The translations under genes were made by a program, and so were the position numbers. Shown here piece by piece: positions 13,688 to 20,405 of a DNA stretch of 20,405 nucleotides. Location of the stretch: assembly GCA_023664325.1 (NCBI GenBank), contig JAMPFS010000047.1, positions 1 to 20,405 of the forward strand. Reading direction: 5' to 3'. The notes beneath the pieces were generated by a model that had not been told where the DNA came from, searched no databases, and was given only the letters and a program-made list of their open reading frames with translations. The stretch's first letter is position 1. Each line of letters opens with the position of its first letter. The stretch is from Clostridium sp. (GTDB lineage Bacteria; Bacillota; Clostridia; Lachnospirales; Lachnospiraceae).

Positions 13688-14302
13688 ATGAATAAGAAAA
13701 TAGTAACCGTAATTGTAGCTACCGTTGCATTATGTATAATGCTGAGTTTACCGTGTGAGGCAGCTGCTACAACCAAAGCTACTACCAAAGACAGCAAGTC
13801 TATTAGTACCGTTAAGAAAAGTGCAAAAAAGGCCACAAAGAAAACGAAAAAGAAGGCAAGTAAAAAAAGCACGAAGAAAAATAAGAAAAAAAGTAATAAA
13901 AAGAAATATACAGCCAGTGAGCTTCGCTATATGACATGTATTATTTATTGTGAGGCAAGAGGCGAGAGCTATGCAGGACAAAAGGCAGTGGGCATTGTGG
14001 TTATGAACCGTGTAAGAAGTGACAAATTCCCAAACAGCATCAAGAAGGTAATTTACCAGAGCGGACAGTTTTCGCCAGTGAGAAACGGAAGTCTTTCCCG
14101 TGCGTTTAGCACTTACGATCAACAGAATAAGAATAAGTTTAAGGGTGAGATGAAATCCTGCCGCAAGGCCGCTATTGAGGTATTAAAAGGTTCGACCACG
14201 ATTAAGGTTAATGGAAAGAACAAGGAGATGAAAAAATATTTGTTCTTTTCCAGATATGTAAGAGGCGCAAAATACAGCCTGGGCGCACATCAGTTTAAAT
14301 AG
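13688..14302 (+). CDS. SleB-type cell wall hydrolase with a lysine-rich linker
   Basis: About 204 residues from the ATG at 13688. A signal peptide (MNKKIVTVIVATVALCIML, cleavage likely after CEA) is followed by a very lysine-rich linker (about residues 43-73), then a Hydrolase_2/SleB domain from about residue 76. YMTCIIYCEARGESYAGQKA carries the likely catalytic Glu89, and NRVRSDKFPNSIKKVIYQ is also typical. Such enzymes cleave peptidoglycan (lytic transglycosylase type), in spores as germination enzymes or in growing cells. The linker could bind wall polymers. The only good Shine-Dalgarno (AAAAGGAG, 13662-13669) abuts an in-frame GTG at 13670 and is 17 bases from the ATG, so the start is uncertain; I prefer the ATG because it gives a clean signal peptide. 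Confidence 0.82.
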   Translation: MNKKIVTVIVATVALCIMLSLPCEAAATTKATTKDSKSISTVKKSAKKATKKTKKKASKKSTKKNKKKSNKKKYTASELRYMTCIIYCEARGESYAGQKAVGIVVMNRVRSDKFPNSIKKVIYQSGQFSPVRNGSLSRAFSTYDQQNKNKFKGEMKSCRKAAIEVLKGSTTIKVNGKNKEMKKYLFFSRYVRGAKYSLGAHQFK

Positions 14303-14313
14303 GCTCATAGACT

Positions 14314-14367
14314 ATGCACTTTCCGTCATCGAATATTGGAATCGGTGATGGAAGGTGTATTTTTTTG
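14314..14367 (+). terminator. Rho-independent terminator after the hydrolase
   Basis: Arms 14314-14332 and 14342-14360 pair over all 19 positions, four of them G-T wobbles, around a nine-base loop, followed by seven T's. The wobbles are consistent with selection for an RNA structure on the plus strand. Confidence 0.85.
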
Positions 14368-14424
14368 TTTGAAATGAAATATATATGAATAATTGAGACA
14401 TATAAGAGTATGGAGAAGAAATGG

Positions 14425-14844
14425 ATGAAAAAAAGAAAGGCAGTTTTTCTTCTGGTAATGCTGGGCATTTTTTTACTGGCGGCTTTGACCGGGTGTCAGT
14501 TTGAGGAGACGAAAGAGAAGAAGGTGAAAGACCTGGATTATACCATTTGTGATGAGAGCAAGCTGCCATCGGAGCTTAAGGATATTATCCGGGAAAAAAG
14601 AAAAGAGCCATTTAAACTGACTTACCGTACAAAGGATTATCTCTATATTGTGGTAGGGTATGGCGCACAGGACCGCATGGATTTAAACGTGGTAATGAAT
14701 GAGCTTTATTTGACGGAAAATGCAATCTTTGTGGATACGGAAATGATCTCAGAGGACAATAAAATTTTAAAGGACAATAAAGTGACCTATCCCTGGATTG
14801 CGGTGAAATGTGAATTATATGACCTGGAGGTGAATTTTAAGTAG
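14425..14844 (+). CDS. Small lipoprotein of unknown function
   Basis: From the ATG at 14425 the protein is 139 residues: MKKRKAVFLLVMLGIFLLAA then LTGC, a clear lipobox, so the Cys is lipidated and the mature protein sits on the outer face of the membrane. The mature part has no domain I recognise; it contains a YLYIVVGYGAQ strand-like stretch and is rich in charged residues. I prefer 14425 over the in-frame ATG at 14410 because GGAG lies nine bases before it. It stands alone between a terminator and the SPOCS gene, 71 bases upstream of the latter. Confidence 0.7.
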   Translation: MKKRKAVFLLVMLGIFLLAALTGCQFEETKEKKVKDLDYTICDESKLPSELKDIIREKRKEPFKLTYRTKDYLYIVVGYGAQDRMDLNVVMNELYLTENAIFVDTEMISEDNKILKDNKVTYPWIAVKCELYDLEVNFK

Positions 14845-14915
14845 TCATATTTTAAAGGCATTTGTCATAGAATAATAAACAGAAGATAGCAACATTTTAA
14901 GGAGCAGGAGGCAGT

Positions 14916-16466
14916 ATGGAATTTATCAAAAAGGAAATTCACAATTCGACCTGGAAGGTCAGAAATACAATGCAGTTCACAATAGATGATGCCATTAATG
15001 TGCCAGACAGTCATTTAGATATGGAGCGGCTCGTTTTAGTGAAGGGAAATGTAGTGGTGGACGAGGTGCAGGCTATGGTGGATCGTTTTCAAATGAAGGG
15101 AACGTTGAATTATCAGATTCTCTATAGCGCAGACAAGGAAAACAGCGCATTTGACAGTATTGAAGGGAAGGTTCCGTTTGTAGAATATGTCAATGCGGAT
15201 GGCACAACGGAGGATGATTACATAGAAGTACATGCCAGCTTAAATGATCTGACGGTAACCATGCTTCACTCCCGGAAAATCAGTTTAAAGGCATTGGTCG
15301 GCATGGACTATCAGGTAAAGAAAAGCGAAGATTTTACGGTGATAACGGATATCGAGGGCAATGCAGAGGCAGAGGTGTTGAGTGGAAATCTTTCCATGAT
15401 GTGTCTGAAATTGCAGAGAAAGGATTTGTTACAGGTGGAAGAACAGGTGGAAATTCCGGCAAATAAGCCTAATATTTATCAGGTGATCTGGAAAAGTCTA
15501 TCCGTTACAGGTGTCCAGATGAAGCCGGCAGATGGCTATCTGCTTGTGACAGGAACGTTGTGTATATTTCTCGTTTATACTGCTGAGGAGGAGGGAGTGC
15601 CGATACAGTACTTTACTATGGAGGTGCCGTTTGAAAAACGTTTAGTGGAGGAAATGGCAAATGAGGATATGATTTCAGGAAGCGTTCTTTCGCTTGACCA
15701 GTATCACATCAAGGTGATTCCGGATGAAAATGGTGAGGATCGGCTGATTGATATCAGTGGGGAATTTAAGGCAGAAATAAAGCTTTATGGCAGAGAGGAT
15801 ATGAAGCTTTTAAGGGATGCATATTCCACAGAGTCGGAGTTAAACCCGAAGTGCCGTGATTTTTCAGTGCAGCATCTGCTGTTCCGCAATTGTGCAAAAA
15901 CAAAGGTGACGGATCTTGTTATGATGCCAAGCCAGCATAGTATCCTTCAAATATGCAACGTGGAGGGAGCTGTGTCGATTGACGAGACAGAGCGCTCGCA
16001 AAAAGGTATTGTAGTAGAGGGAGTGGTGGGAACACAGGTTACCTATCTGAACAAAGAGGAAAAAGGCGCTATTTGTTCCACGACTTTTGATATTCCGTTC
16101 ACTTATGAAATAGAAGTACCGGGAATGCAGGAGGATGTGACCTATTCCATTGTACCATTCATCGACCAGATTACAGCCATGCAGGTAAGCGATAACCAGA
16201 TTGAAATTAAGGCAGAGGTATCATTGGATGTGCTGGCATTTACCAATGAACGCACAAGAGTGGTGCTTGACATGGAGGTGAAGCCAATTAATTTGGAGCG
16301 CAAGAAAGCATTGCCGGGTGTGATTGGATATGTGGTAAAGAAGGATGATACTTTGTGGAGTATTGCAAAACAGTATTATACAACGGTAGCACAGATTAAG
16401 AGTATGAATGAACTGGATTCGGATTATGTGGCGCCGGGTGACAGACTTGTGATTTTGAAGGAATAA
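14916..16466 (+). CDS. SPOCS (DUF3794) and LysM spore-associated protein
   Basis: The 516-residue protein has repeated beta-rich SPOCS/DUF3794 segments at roughly residues 40-130, 188-295 and 335-450, and a C-terminal LysM domain (about 470-516) with YVVKKDDTLWSIAKQYY and VAPGDRLVIL. SPOCS proteins are found in spore-forming Firmicutes and are linked to spore coat or cortex assembly; LysM binds peptidoglycan. No signal peptide is visible, consistent with synthesis in the mother cell. A GGAGCAGGAGG site precedes the ATG. It supports the view that the organism sporulates. A sporulation sigma factor promoter is expected upstream but I could not identify one with confidence. Confidence 0.88.
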   Translation: MEFIKKEIHNSTWKVRNTMQFTIDDAINVPDSHLDMERLVLVKGNVVVDEVQAMVDRFQMKGTLNYQILYSADKENSAFDSIEGKVPFVEYVNADGTTEDDYIEVHASLNDLTVTMLHSRKISLKALVGMDYQVKKSEDFTVITDIEGNAEAEVLSGNLSMMCLKLQRKDLLQVEEQVEIPANKPNIYQVIWKSLSVTGVQMKPADGYLLVTGTLCIFLVYTAEEEGVPIQYFTMEVPFEKRLVEEMANEDMISGSVLSLDQYHIKVIPDENGEDRLIDISGEFKAEIKLYGREDMKLLRDAYSTESELNPKCRDFSVQHLLFRNCAKTKVTDLVMMPSQHSILQICNVEGAVSIDETERSQKGIVVEGVVGTQVTYLNKEEKGAICSTTFDIPFTYEIEVPGMQEDVTYSIVPFIDQITAMQVSDNQIEIKAEVSLDVLAFTNERTRVVLDMEVKPINLERKKALPGVIGYVVKKDDTLWSIAKQYYTTVAQIKSMNELDSDYVAPGDRLVILKE

Positions 16467-16478
16467 TAAAAAGCCGGA

Positions 16479-16511
16479 GGGCAGGTGGAGTGTTATCACC
16501 TGCCCTTTTTT
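16479..16511 (+). terminator. Rho-independent terminator after the SPOCS/LysM gene
   Basis: GGGCAGGTG (16479-16487) pairs perfectly with CACCTGCCC (16497-16505), nine-base loop, then six T's. The T-tract is the start of a 16-base direct repeat found again at 16597-16612. Confidence 0.9.
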
Positions 16512-16612
16512 GCAGTAAAATTCATGTTAAAAAGTCAAAAGGTAGTGTTTTCGTTCCTGTTTTATGCTATGATAAGTGGGAATAGAAAATACTGCTTTTT
16601 TTGCAGTAAAAT
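16506..16612. repeat. 16-base direct repeat flanking the metY promoter region
   Basis: TTTTTTGCAGTAAAAT is present at 16506-16521 and 16597-16612, 91 bases apart. Between them lies an extended -10-like TGCTATGAT (16565-16573). The second copy also forms TACTGC/GCAGTA with its left flank. It may reflect a local duplication that carried a terminator tail to the front of metY. Confidence 0.45.
16565..16573 (+). promoter_or_regulatory. Possible extended -10 promoter element for metY
   Basis: TGCTATGAT lies about 105 bases before the metY start, within TTTTATGCTATGAT (16560-16573), a string repeated exactly at 19910-19923. The -35 position is weak. No S-box or other riboswitch that I know from methionine genes is recognisable in the 105-base leader. 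Confidence 0.4.
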
Positions 16613-16678
16613 GACAGCCTGACAAATTTATCAAAATGGCTGACATGCGGAAACAACGATTAACAGGAGGATATTGAG

Positions 16679-17953
16679 ATGAACATTAACAGTATTTGCG
16701 TACAGGGCGGATATACACCGGGGAATGGGGAACCACGACAGATTCCAATCGTGCAGAGCACAACATTTAAGTATAATACCAGTGAAGATATGGGTAAGCT
16801 GTTTGACTTAGAGGCAAATGGATATTTCTACACAAGGCTGCAGAACCCGACAAATGATTATGTTGCTGCGAAGATTGCAGAGCTGGAAGGTGGTACAGCG
16901 GCAATGCTTACCAGCAGTGGGCAGGCGGCTAATTTCTTTGCATTGTTTAATATCTGTGAATGTGGTGACCATATTGTGTCTTCAAGCAGCATTTATGGCG
17001 GAACCTTTAATTTGATGTCCGTAACCATGAAACGCATGGGCATAGATGTCACTTTCGTAAGTCCGGATGCCACAGAGGAGGAGTTAAATGCTGCTTTTCA
17101 GGAGAATACGAAGGTGATGTTCGGTGAGACGATTGCAAATCCGGCGCTTACCGTTTTGGATATTGAAAAATTTGCAAAGGCTGCCCATGCGCATGGGGTG
17201 CCATTGATCGTAGATAACACTTTTGCCACACCGGTTAACTGCCGTCCGTTTGAATGGGGTGCAGATATTGTTGTTCATTCCACCACGAAATATATGGATG
17301 GGCATGGTGCTGCGGTAGGCGGCGCTATTGTGGATAGTGGAAAATTTGACTGGATGGCGCATGCCGACAAATATCCGGGTCTTACAACGCCGGACGAGAG
17401 CTATCACGGAGTTACATATGCGGAGCGCTTTGGAAATGAGGGCGCATTTATCACAAAATGCACGACACAGCTGATGCGTGATTTAGGTTCCATCCAGAGT
17501 CCGCAGAATGCATTTATCCTTAATCTTGGTTTGGAGAGTTTACATGTCCGCATGAAGCGCCATTGTGAGAACGGTATGGCAGTTGCCGAATATCTTTCAA
17601 AGCATGATAAGGTGGATTATGTGAATTACTGTAGCCTCCCGGGTGATAAATATTATGATTTGGCACAGAAATATCTGCCAAACGGGAGCTGTGGCGTGGT
17701 GTCTTTTGGTTTAAAAGGCGGGCGCACAGCGGCAAGTACCTTTATGAAAAATTTAAAAATGGGTGCAATTGAGACACATGTTGCGGATGCGAGAACCTGT
17801 TGCTTAAACCCTGCTTCCTCTACCCACCGTCAGATGAATGATGAGCAGTTAAAAGAGGCTGGTGTACCGGCTGAGTTGATCCGAATCAGTGTTGGTCTTG
17901 AGGATAAAGATGATTTGATTGCAGATATCGGACAGGCGTTGGCACAGTGCTAA
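16679..17953 (+). CDS. metY: O-acetyl-L-homoserine sulfhydrylase (PLP enzyme)
   Basis: The 424-residue enzyme belongs to the Cys/Met metabolism PLP family and most resembles MetY, which makes homocysteine from O-acetylhomoserine and sulfide in the direct route to methionine. Marks are YTRLQNPTN (substrate/PLP phosphate region), LTSSGQAAN, NTFATP and the PLP lysine Lys204 in HSTTKYMDGHG, and the C-terminal LIRISVGLED. The roughly 60-residue insert around DKYPGLTTPDESYHG is typical of MetY and absent from the shorter cystathionine synthases. ACAGGAGG precedes the ATG with good spacing. It is monocistronic here, between a terminator and an independent promoter. Confidence 0.93.
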   Translation: MNINSICVQGGYTPGNGEPRQIPIVQSTTFKYNTSEDMGKLFDLEANGYFYTRLQNPTNDYVAAKIAELEGGTAAMLTSSGQAANFFALFNICECGDHIVSSSSIYGGTFNLMSVTMKRMGIDVTFVSPDATEEELNAAFQENTKVMFGETIANPALTVLDIEKFAKAAHAHGVPLIVDNTFATPVNCRPFEWGADIVVHSTTKYMDGHGAAVGGAIVDSGKFDWMAHADKYPGLTTPDESYHGVTYAERFGNEGAFITKCTTQLMRDLGSIQSPQNAFILNLGLESLHVRMKRHCENGMAVAEYLSKHDKVDYVNYCSLPGDKYYDLAQKYLPNGSCGVVSFGLKGGRTAASTFMKNLKMGAIETHVADARTCCLNPASSTHRQMNDEQLKEAGVPAELIRISVGLEDKDDLIADIGQALAQC

Positions 17954-18048
17954 GGTAAAACATATGCCCATTTCGGGTTGTATATGATGTATAATGATAG
18001 GGCAAGGGCAGCGGAGTTTCACAATTGTCATGTAATATTTCATATACT

Positions 18049-18077
18049 TTGACGATTTTGGAGAAATGTATTATAAT
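18049..18077 (+). promoter_or_regulatory. Predicted promoter of the response regulator gene
   Basis: TTGACG (18049-18054), a 17-base spacer and TATAAT (18072-18077) form a near-consensus promoter 72 bases before the start codon. Just upstream (18015-18030) is GAGTTTCACAATTGTC, matching one arm of the palindromic repeat family. Confidence 0.7.
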
Positions 18078-18148
18078 TATAATCTATAGCATATTAGATG
18101 AGACGGAAAAGAGAAAATTATATGTAAGAAGGGGTAAGAGGACGAAAG

Positions 18149-18796
18149 ATGGGACAAAAGAACATACTGTTAGTGGATAATGACGAGTCGGTTCAGAAGT
18201 GGTTGCAAGAATTGTTAGAGGTGGATTACCGATGCATATTGGTTGAGAGCAAAGATGAAGGACTCTTATATTTGGAAAAAAATGCCGGGGAGGTTAATTT
18301 GATTATTATTGATCTGCCTACACCAGTGGCACGGGGATTAGAGCTGTTGAAAGACATTGAGAGCAATCCTATGCATAGAAATATTCCTGTCCTGGTTTTA
18401 GCAGCGTTAGAACGGACAGAGGATATTAAGAGTGTCTTTGATATAGGCGCGGATGACATTATTTCAAAGCCATTGAATTCGGATATTGTAAAGAAGAGGG
18501 TTGACAATATGCTGTGGATAAGCCGGAACCGGATGGTTCATAATGTCATGGAAGATGTAATCCGGTCAGAGATTGATGAATACATTGACAGTTTAGGGAT
18601 TTGCACCTGTCCGATTTGCCGCAGGGATTTATTGACACTGACATTGAACAATGTGAAGCCGAGGTATGTTACCAGTGAGAAAGGGGCAGTTATTACAAAA
18701 GCAGAAAGAATGGCATCCAATGAGGAGAAGGTTAAGCTTTTGACGGAGATTACATATTATGCCCAAATGGTAAAGGAAAGACCGAATCATGGGTGA
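18149..18796 (+). CDS. Response regulator fused to a ComFB-like domain
   Basis: The 215-residue protein has a receiver domain (about 1-120) with Asp10 and Asp12, phosphoacceptor Asp55 in LIIIDLP, and Lys107 in SKPL. The usual Thr/Ser switch residue is Ala85, so the conformational output may be unusual. The C-terminal part (about 133-205) matches the ComFB domain: IRSEIDEYIDS, then CTCPICRRDLLTLTLNNVKP with Cys152, Cys154 and Cys157, then VTSEKG. ComFB was named as a Bacillus late-competence protein and has more recently been reported to bind cyclic dinucleotides. No kinase is adjacent; the hybrid kinase at 325 is a possible but unproven partner. No DNA-binding domain is present, so output is probably through protein or nucleotide binding. 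Confidence 0.82.
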   Translation: MGQKNILLVDNDESVQKWLQELLEVDYRCILVESKDEGLLYLEKNAGEVNLIIIDLPTPVARGLELLKDIESNPMHRNIPVLVLAALERTEDIKSVFDIGADDIISKPLNSDIVKKRVDNMLWISRNRMVHNVMEDVIRSEIDEYIDSLGICTCPICRRDLLTLTLNNVKPRYVTSEKGAVITKAERMASNEEKVKLLTEITYYAQMVKERPNHG

Positions 18797-18862
18797 AGAT
18801 AAAGAAGGATAAATTATAAAATCTTTTTTATTGAATGTAATTATGAAAGGTAAATTTAAAAT

Positions 18863-19717
18863 ATGATAAAGAAAAAATATGATAAAGAAAAAATAGTAAT
18901 AGCAACAATTTTACTTGTAGTAGTAATAGGCATTACAATTATATTGGCATTTTTAAATAATAGCAAGAAAATAAATATTGATTTTAAAGTGCCTAATTAT
19001 TATTCTCTTGCAAATTATAATTATGATGGAGATTTTAATAAATTTTACTTTGATACTTATAATTGGTACAAATCTATTGAAAACGAAAACGGAGTTTATT
19101 TAATAAACACTTCATATAACGACGAAGAATTATTAAATATCTGGAAAGAGAATAATGTATATAAAACTATTCCTAATAAGACATTTTGGGAATTTACCGC
19201 TTCGCCATCATATCTTAAACAAATTAATGTGAACATAGACCCCAATGATTTAAACGATGCTTCTAATGGTGTAAGGTTATATTTAGTGCCGGACACATTA
19301 AATGATGTTGAGTTTGAAACTATGAAAGCATATTTAGAAGAAAGTGCATTATATGAATTAGACAAGAGTATAATTAAAACAAACTTTGTGGAGAACAAAT
19401 CAATAAAAGTTGTAAAGTATTCTCCAAAAGAAACTTACTTTACTTGGCAATCTGAAAAAGGCGAACCCATTACAGATAATTCACCGGTTATATTTGTTTG
19501 TACTTCAGAAAATATGAAATACTATGAAAGTGAAAGTTTAATCGCCACAGGCATAGATAGTTATATAAAATTTGGAAATGAAGAAATTATGAAAAGTTTA
19601 AGTGACTATGATAATTTAAAGAAATATAATCTAAATTTTATGTCTTCAAGTGAAATATATAAAGAGGCAGCAAAAAATAGACTTGTGGACTCTGGAATTG
19701 AAAAAGCATTTAACTAA
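18863..19717 (+). CDS. AT-rich orphan membrane-anchored protein
   Basis: The 284-residue protein has a basic N-terminus, one membrane segment (about residues 11-29, IVIATILLVVVIGITII) and a long hydrophilic outer part rich in Asn, Tyr and Lys. I do not recognise it with confidence. The region YLKQINVNIDPNDL ... GVRLYLVPDTLND recalls the extracellular part of bacteriocin-associated FtsX-like membrane proteins (DUF1430), which normally continue into several membrane segments; here the frame stops before any, so it could be a truncated relative. Base composition is much more AT-rich than the neighbours, suggesting transfer. The start lies in a 16-base tandem duplication (18863-18878, 18879-18894). 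AAAGG lies about 12 bases upstream, a weak site. Confidence 0.6.
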   Translation: MIKKKYDKEKIVIATILLVVVIGITIILAFLNNSKKINIDFKVPNYYSLANYNYDGDFNKFYFDTYNWYKSIENENGVYLINTSYNDEELLNIWKENNVYKTIPNKTFWEFTASPSYLKQINVNIDPNDLNDASNGVRLYLVPDTLNDVEFETMKAYLEESALYELDKSIIKTNFVENKSIKVVKYSPKETYFTWQSEKGEPITDNSPVIFVCTSENMKYYESESLIATGIDSYIKFGNEEIMKSLSDYDNLKKYNLNFMSSSEIYKEAAKNRLVDSGIEKAFN

Positions 19718-19764
19718 CAAATTCCGCTTTTTGAACGAAGCATACTATCATCAGCACTCAAATC

Positions 19765-19811
19765 ATAGAGCCGATGAAATTGTGAGGTAACTCACATTTC
19801 ACTGGCTCTAT
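19765..19811 (+). terminator. Hairpin, probable terminator of the AT-rich gene
   Basis: ATAGAGCC (19765-19772) pairs with GGCTCTAT (19804-19811), then TGAAAT/ATTTCA and GTGAG/CTCAC around a GTAA loop, with one small internal loop and one bulge. The following CTTTATG is a poor T-tract, so termination may be inefficient; it could also be an attenuator or the edge of a mobile segment. Confidence 0.5.
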
Positions 19812-19885
19812 CTTTATGCTCAAACCAAATAGTATATCCACTTTCTTTGAGAAATATCCAAAAAATTCCTCAAAATGCAAAATCA

Positions 19886-19923
19886 AAAAATGTTGTACAA
19901 TTCCCCGCTTTTATGCTATGATG
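19886..19923 (+). promoter_or_regulatory. Predicted promoter in the right-hand intergenic region
   Basis: Upstream TTGTAC and TATGAT (19918-19923) are spaced 18 bases, with an extended TGC. The string TTTTATGCTATGAT is identical to that before metY. It would transcribe the tandem hairpins and repeat copy C before reaching the gene at 20245, a leader of about 310 bases. Confidence 0.5.
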
Positions 19924-19948
19924 CATATATGATTCTCTGAATTTTTCA

Positions 19949-20085
19949 CTGCCAGACGGCAGGAGCATTTGCCATGTATTGTGGTCACAGGCATACCGTT
20001 TCTATATTTTGTGGCAAACAACAGGATGGTTTGTCACGCATTGCTTATGGCAGCAGACAGGCCGTTTCTAAATTTTCATGACAAA
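19949..20085 (+). repeat. Tandem hairpin units with covarying stems
   Basis: After a small hairpin CTGCC-AGAC-GGCAG (19949-19962), two similar units follow. Unit 1 runs 19968-20018 (TTTGCCA ... TGGCAAA) and unit 2 runs 20030-20085 (TTTGTCA ... TGACAAA). Both contain ATTG, CAGGC and CCGTTTCTA(T/A)ATTTT in the same order. The stem changes C-G to T-A between units, keeping the pair. The units look like a duplication of a structured RNA or DNA element. The rest of 19718-20244 shows no gene. Confidence 0.5.
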
Positions 20086-20151
20086 TAGTATCATTTTTTA
20101 TCCCATTATTAAAAACAATTTTATTTTACGAATAGATTATTTTTATGACCG

Positions 20152-20210
20152 GCGATTGTCAAACTCTGTTTTGACAACTACATTTTGGAAATTGAGAGTT
20201 TTACAATTGC
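20152..20210 (-). repeat. Palindromic repeat family, copy C
   Basis: Arms 20152-20168 and 20194-20210 pair at 14 of 17 positions. On the minus strand the loop reads AATTTCCAAAATGTAGTTGT, matching the loops of copies A and B at ATTTCCAAAA and AGTTGT. It ends 34 bases before the start of the PD-(D/E)XK gene, probably in its leader. Confidence 0.6.
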
Positions 20211-20244
20211 TTAGTACAGAACGACACAGAAAGGATATACAAGT

Positions 20245-20405
20245 ATGAGAAAAGATTATAAAAATGAATATACAGATGAAGCAGAAATGACAGCCAAGAC
20301 ACAAGTGGCTGACAATCCCCAAAAGATTACACAAATCTACGACAAAACTGTCAAGAAGATTTTAACGCTGTCTTCCACAGCGGTTGTCAACTTAATCAAC
20401 GGTCT
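20245..20405 (+). CDS. N-terminus of a PD-(D/E)XK nuclease/transposase-like (Rpn family) protein, cut by the window
   Basis: Only the first 53 or so residues are present, starting MRKDYKNEYTDEAEMTAKTQ and continuing KITQIYDKTVKKILTLSSTA then VVNLINGL. The second part resembles the start of the Rpn/PD-(D/E)XK family proteins that are abundant in Lachnospiraceae genomes and are thought to be recombination-promoting nucleases or transposase relatives. The catalytic core would lie beyond the edge. AAAGGAT precedes the ATG by nine bases. Assignment rests on this short N-terminus. Confidence 0.6.
   Translation, partial: MRKDYKNEYTDEAEMTAKTQVADNPQKITQIYDKTVKKILTLSSTAVVNLING

Noticed and set aside
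16512..16678. A SAM-responsive riboswitch upstream of metY
   Set aside because: None of the conserved S-box or other SAM-class core motifs I know is visible; only a weak CAGCC/GGCTG pairing is present.
18780..18840. A terminator after the response regulator gene
   Set aside because: Only a six-base AAAGAT/ATCTTT pairing with a 20-base loop precedes the T-tract, too weak to support.

Overview
The window looks like a low-to-moderate GC, spore-forming Firmicute, most likely a member of the Lachnospiraceae. This rests on strong AAAGGAGG-type ribosome binding sites, a SPOCS/LysM spore protein, a SleB-type cell wall hydrolase, a YwmB-like protein, and the N-terminus of a PD-(D/E)XK (Rpn/transposase-like) protein of a type I associate with this family. 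The genus cannot be fixed from the sequence alone. I saw no tRNA, rRNA or CRISPR array.

Layout. Positions 325-3759 hold a large membrane-bound hybrid histidine kinase with two receiver domains, preceded by a structured leader. Positions 3852-7543 hold an ABC-like ATPase whose nucleotide-binding motifs are all degraded, a translationally coupled ABC-2-type permease, a 48-residue membrane peptide and a DUF115/MptE-like (Maf-type) protein. Positions 7612-10894 hold a biotin-dependent carboxyltransferase, an SppA-type signal peptide peptidase and an RDD membrane protein, closed by a clear terminator. The YwmB-like gene starts inside that terminator's downstream edge. A 41-residue membrane peptide (+) and a phosphoribosyltransferase-like gene (-) then converge on a long bidirectional terminator.

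Positions 12758-13687 contain no convincing protein gene but are densely structured. They hold two promoter-linked hairpin leaders pointing at the phosphoribosyltransferase gene, a third related hairpin, members of a palindromic repeat family, an operator-like dyad, a strong promoter and a 263-bp imperfect palindrome in front of the hydrolase gene. After that come the SleB-like hydrolase, a small lipoprotein, the SPOCS/LysM protein, an O-acetylhomoserine sulfhydrylase (metY), and a response regulator fused to a ComFB domain.

The right end changes character. It has a strikingly AT-rich orphan gene (18863-19717), a 527-base non-coding stretch with two tandem covarying hairpins and another palindromic repeat, and the start of the PD-(D/E)XK protein cut by the window edge. 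This end is the best candidate for acquired DNA.

The most interesting undescribed material is RNA/DNA structure rather than protein. It comprises a leader family found at 146-255 (+) and 12984-13077 (-) whose copies share a promoter, a linker and compensatory base-pair changes; a dispersed palindrome family with a conserved loop; and the 263-bp palindrome. On the protein side, the pseudo-ATPase ABC pair stands out.
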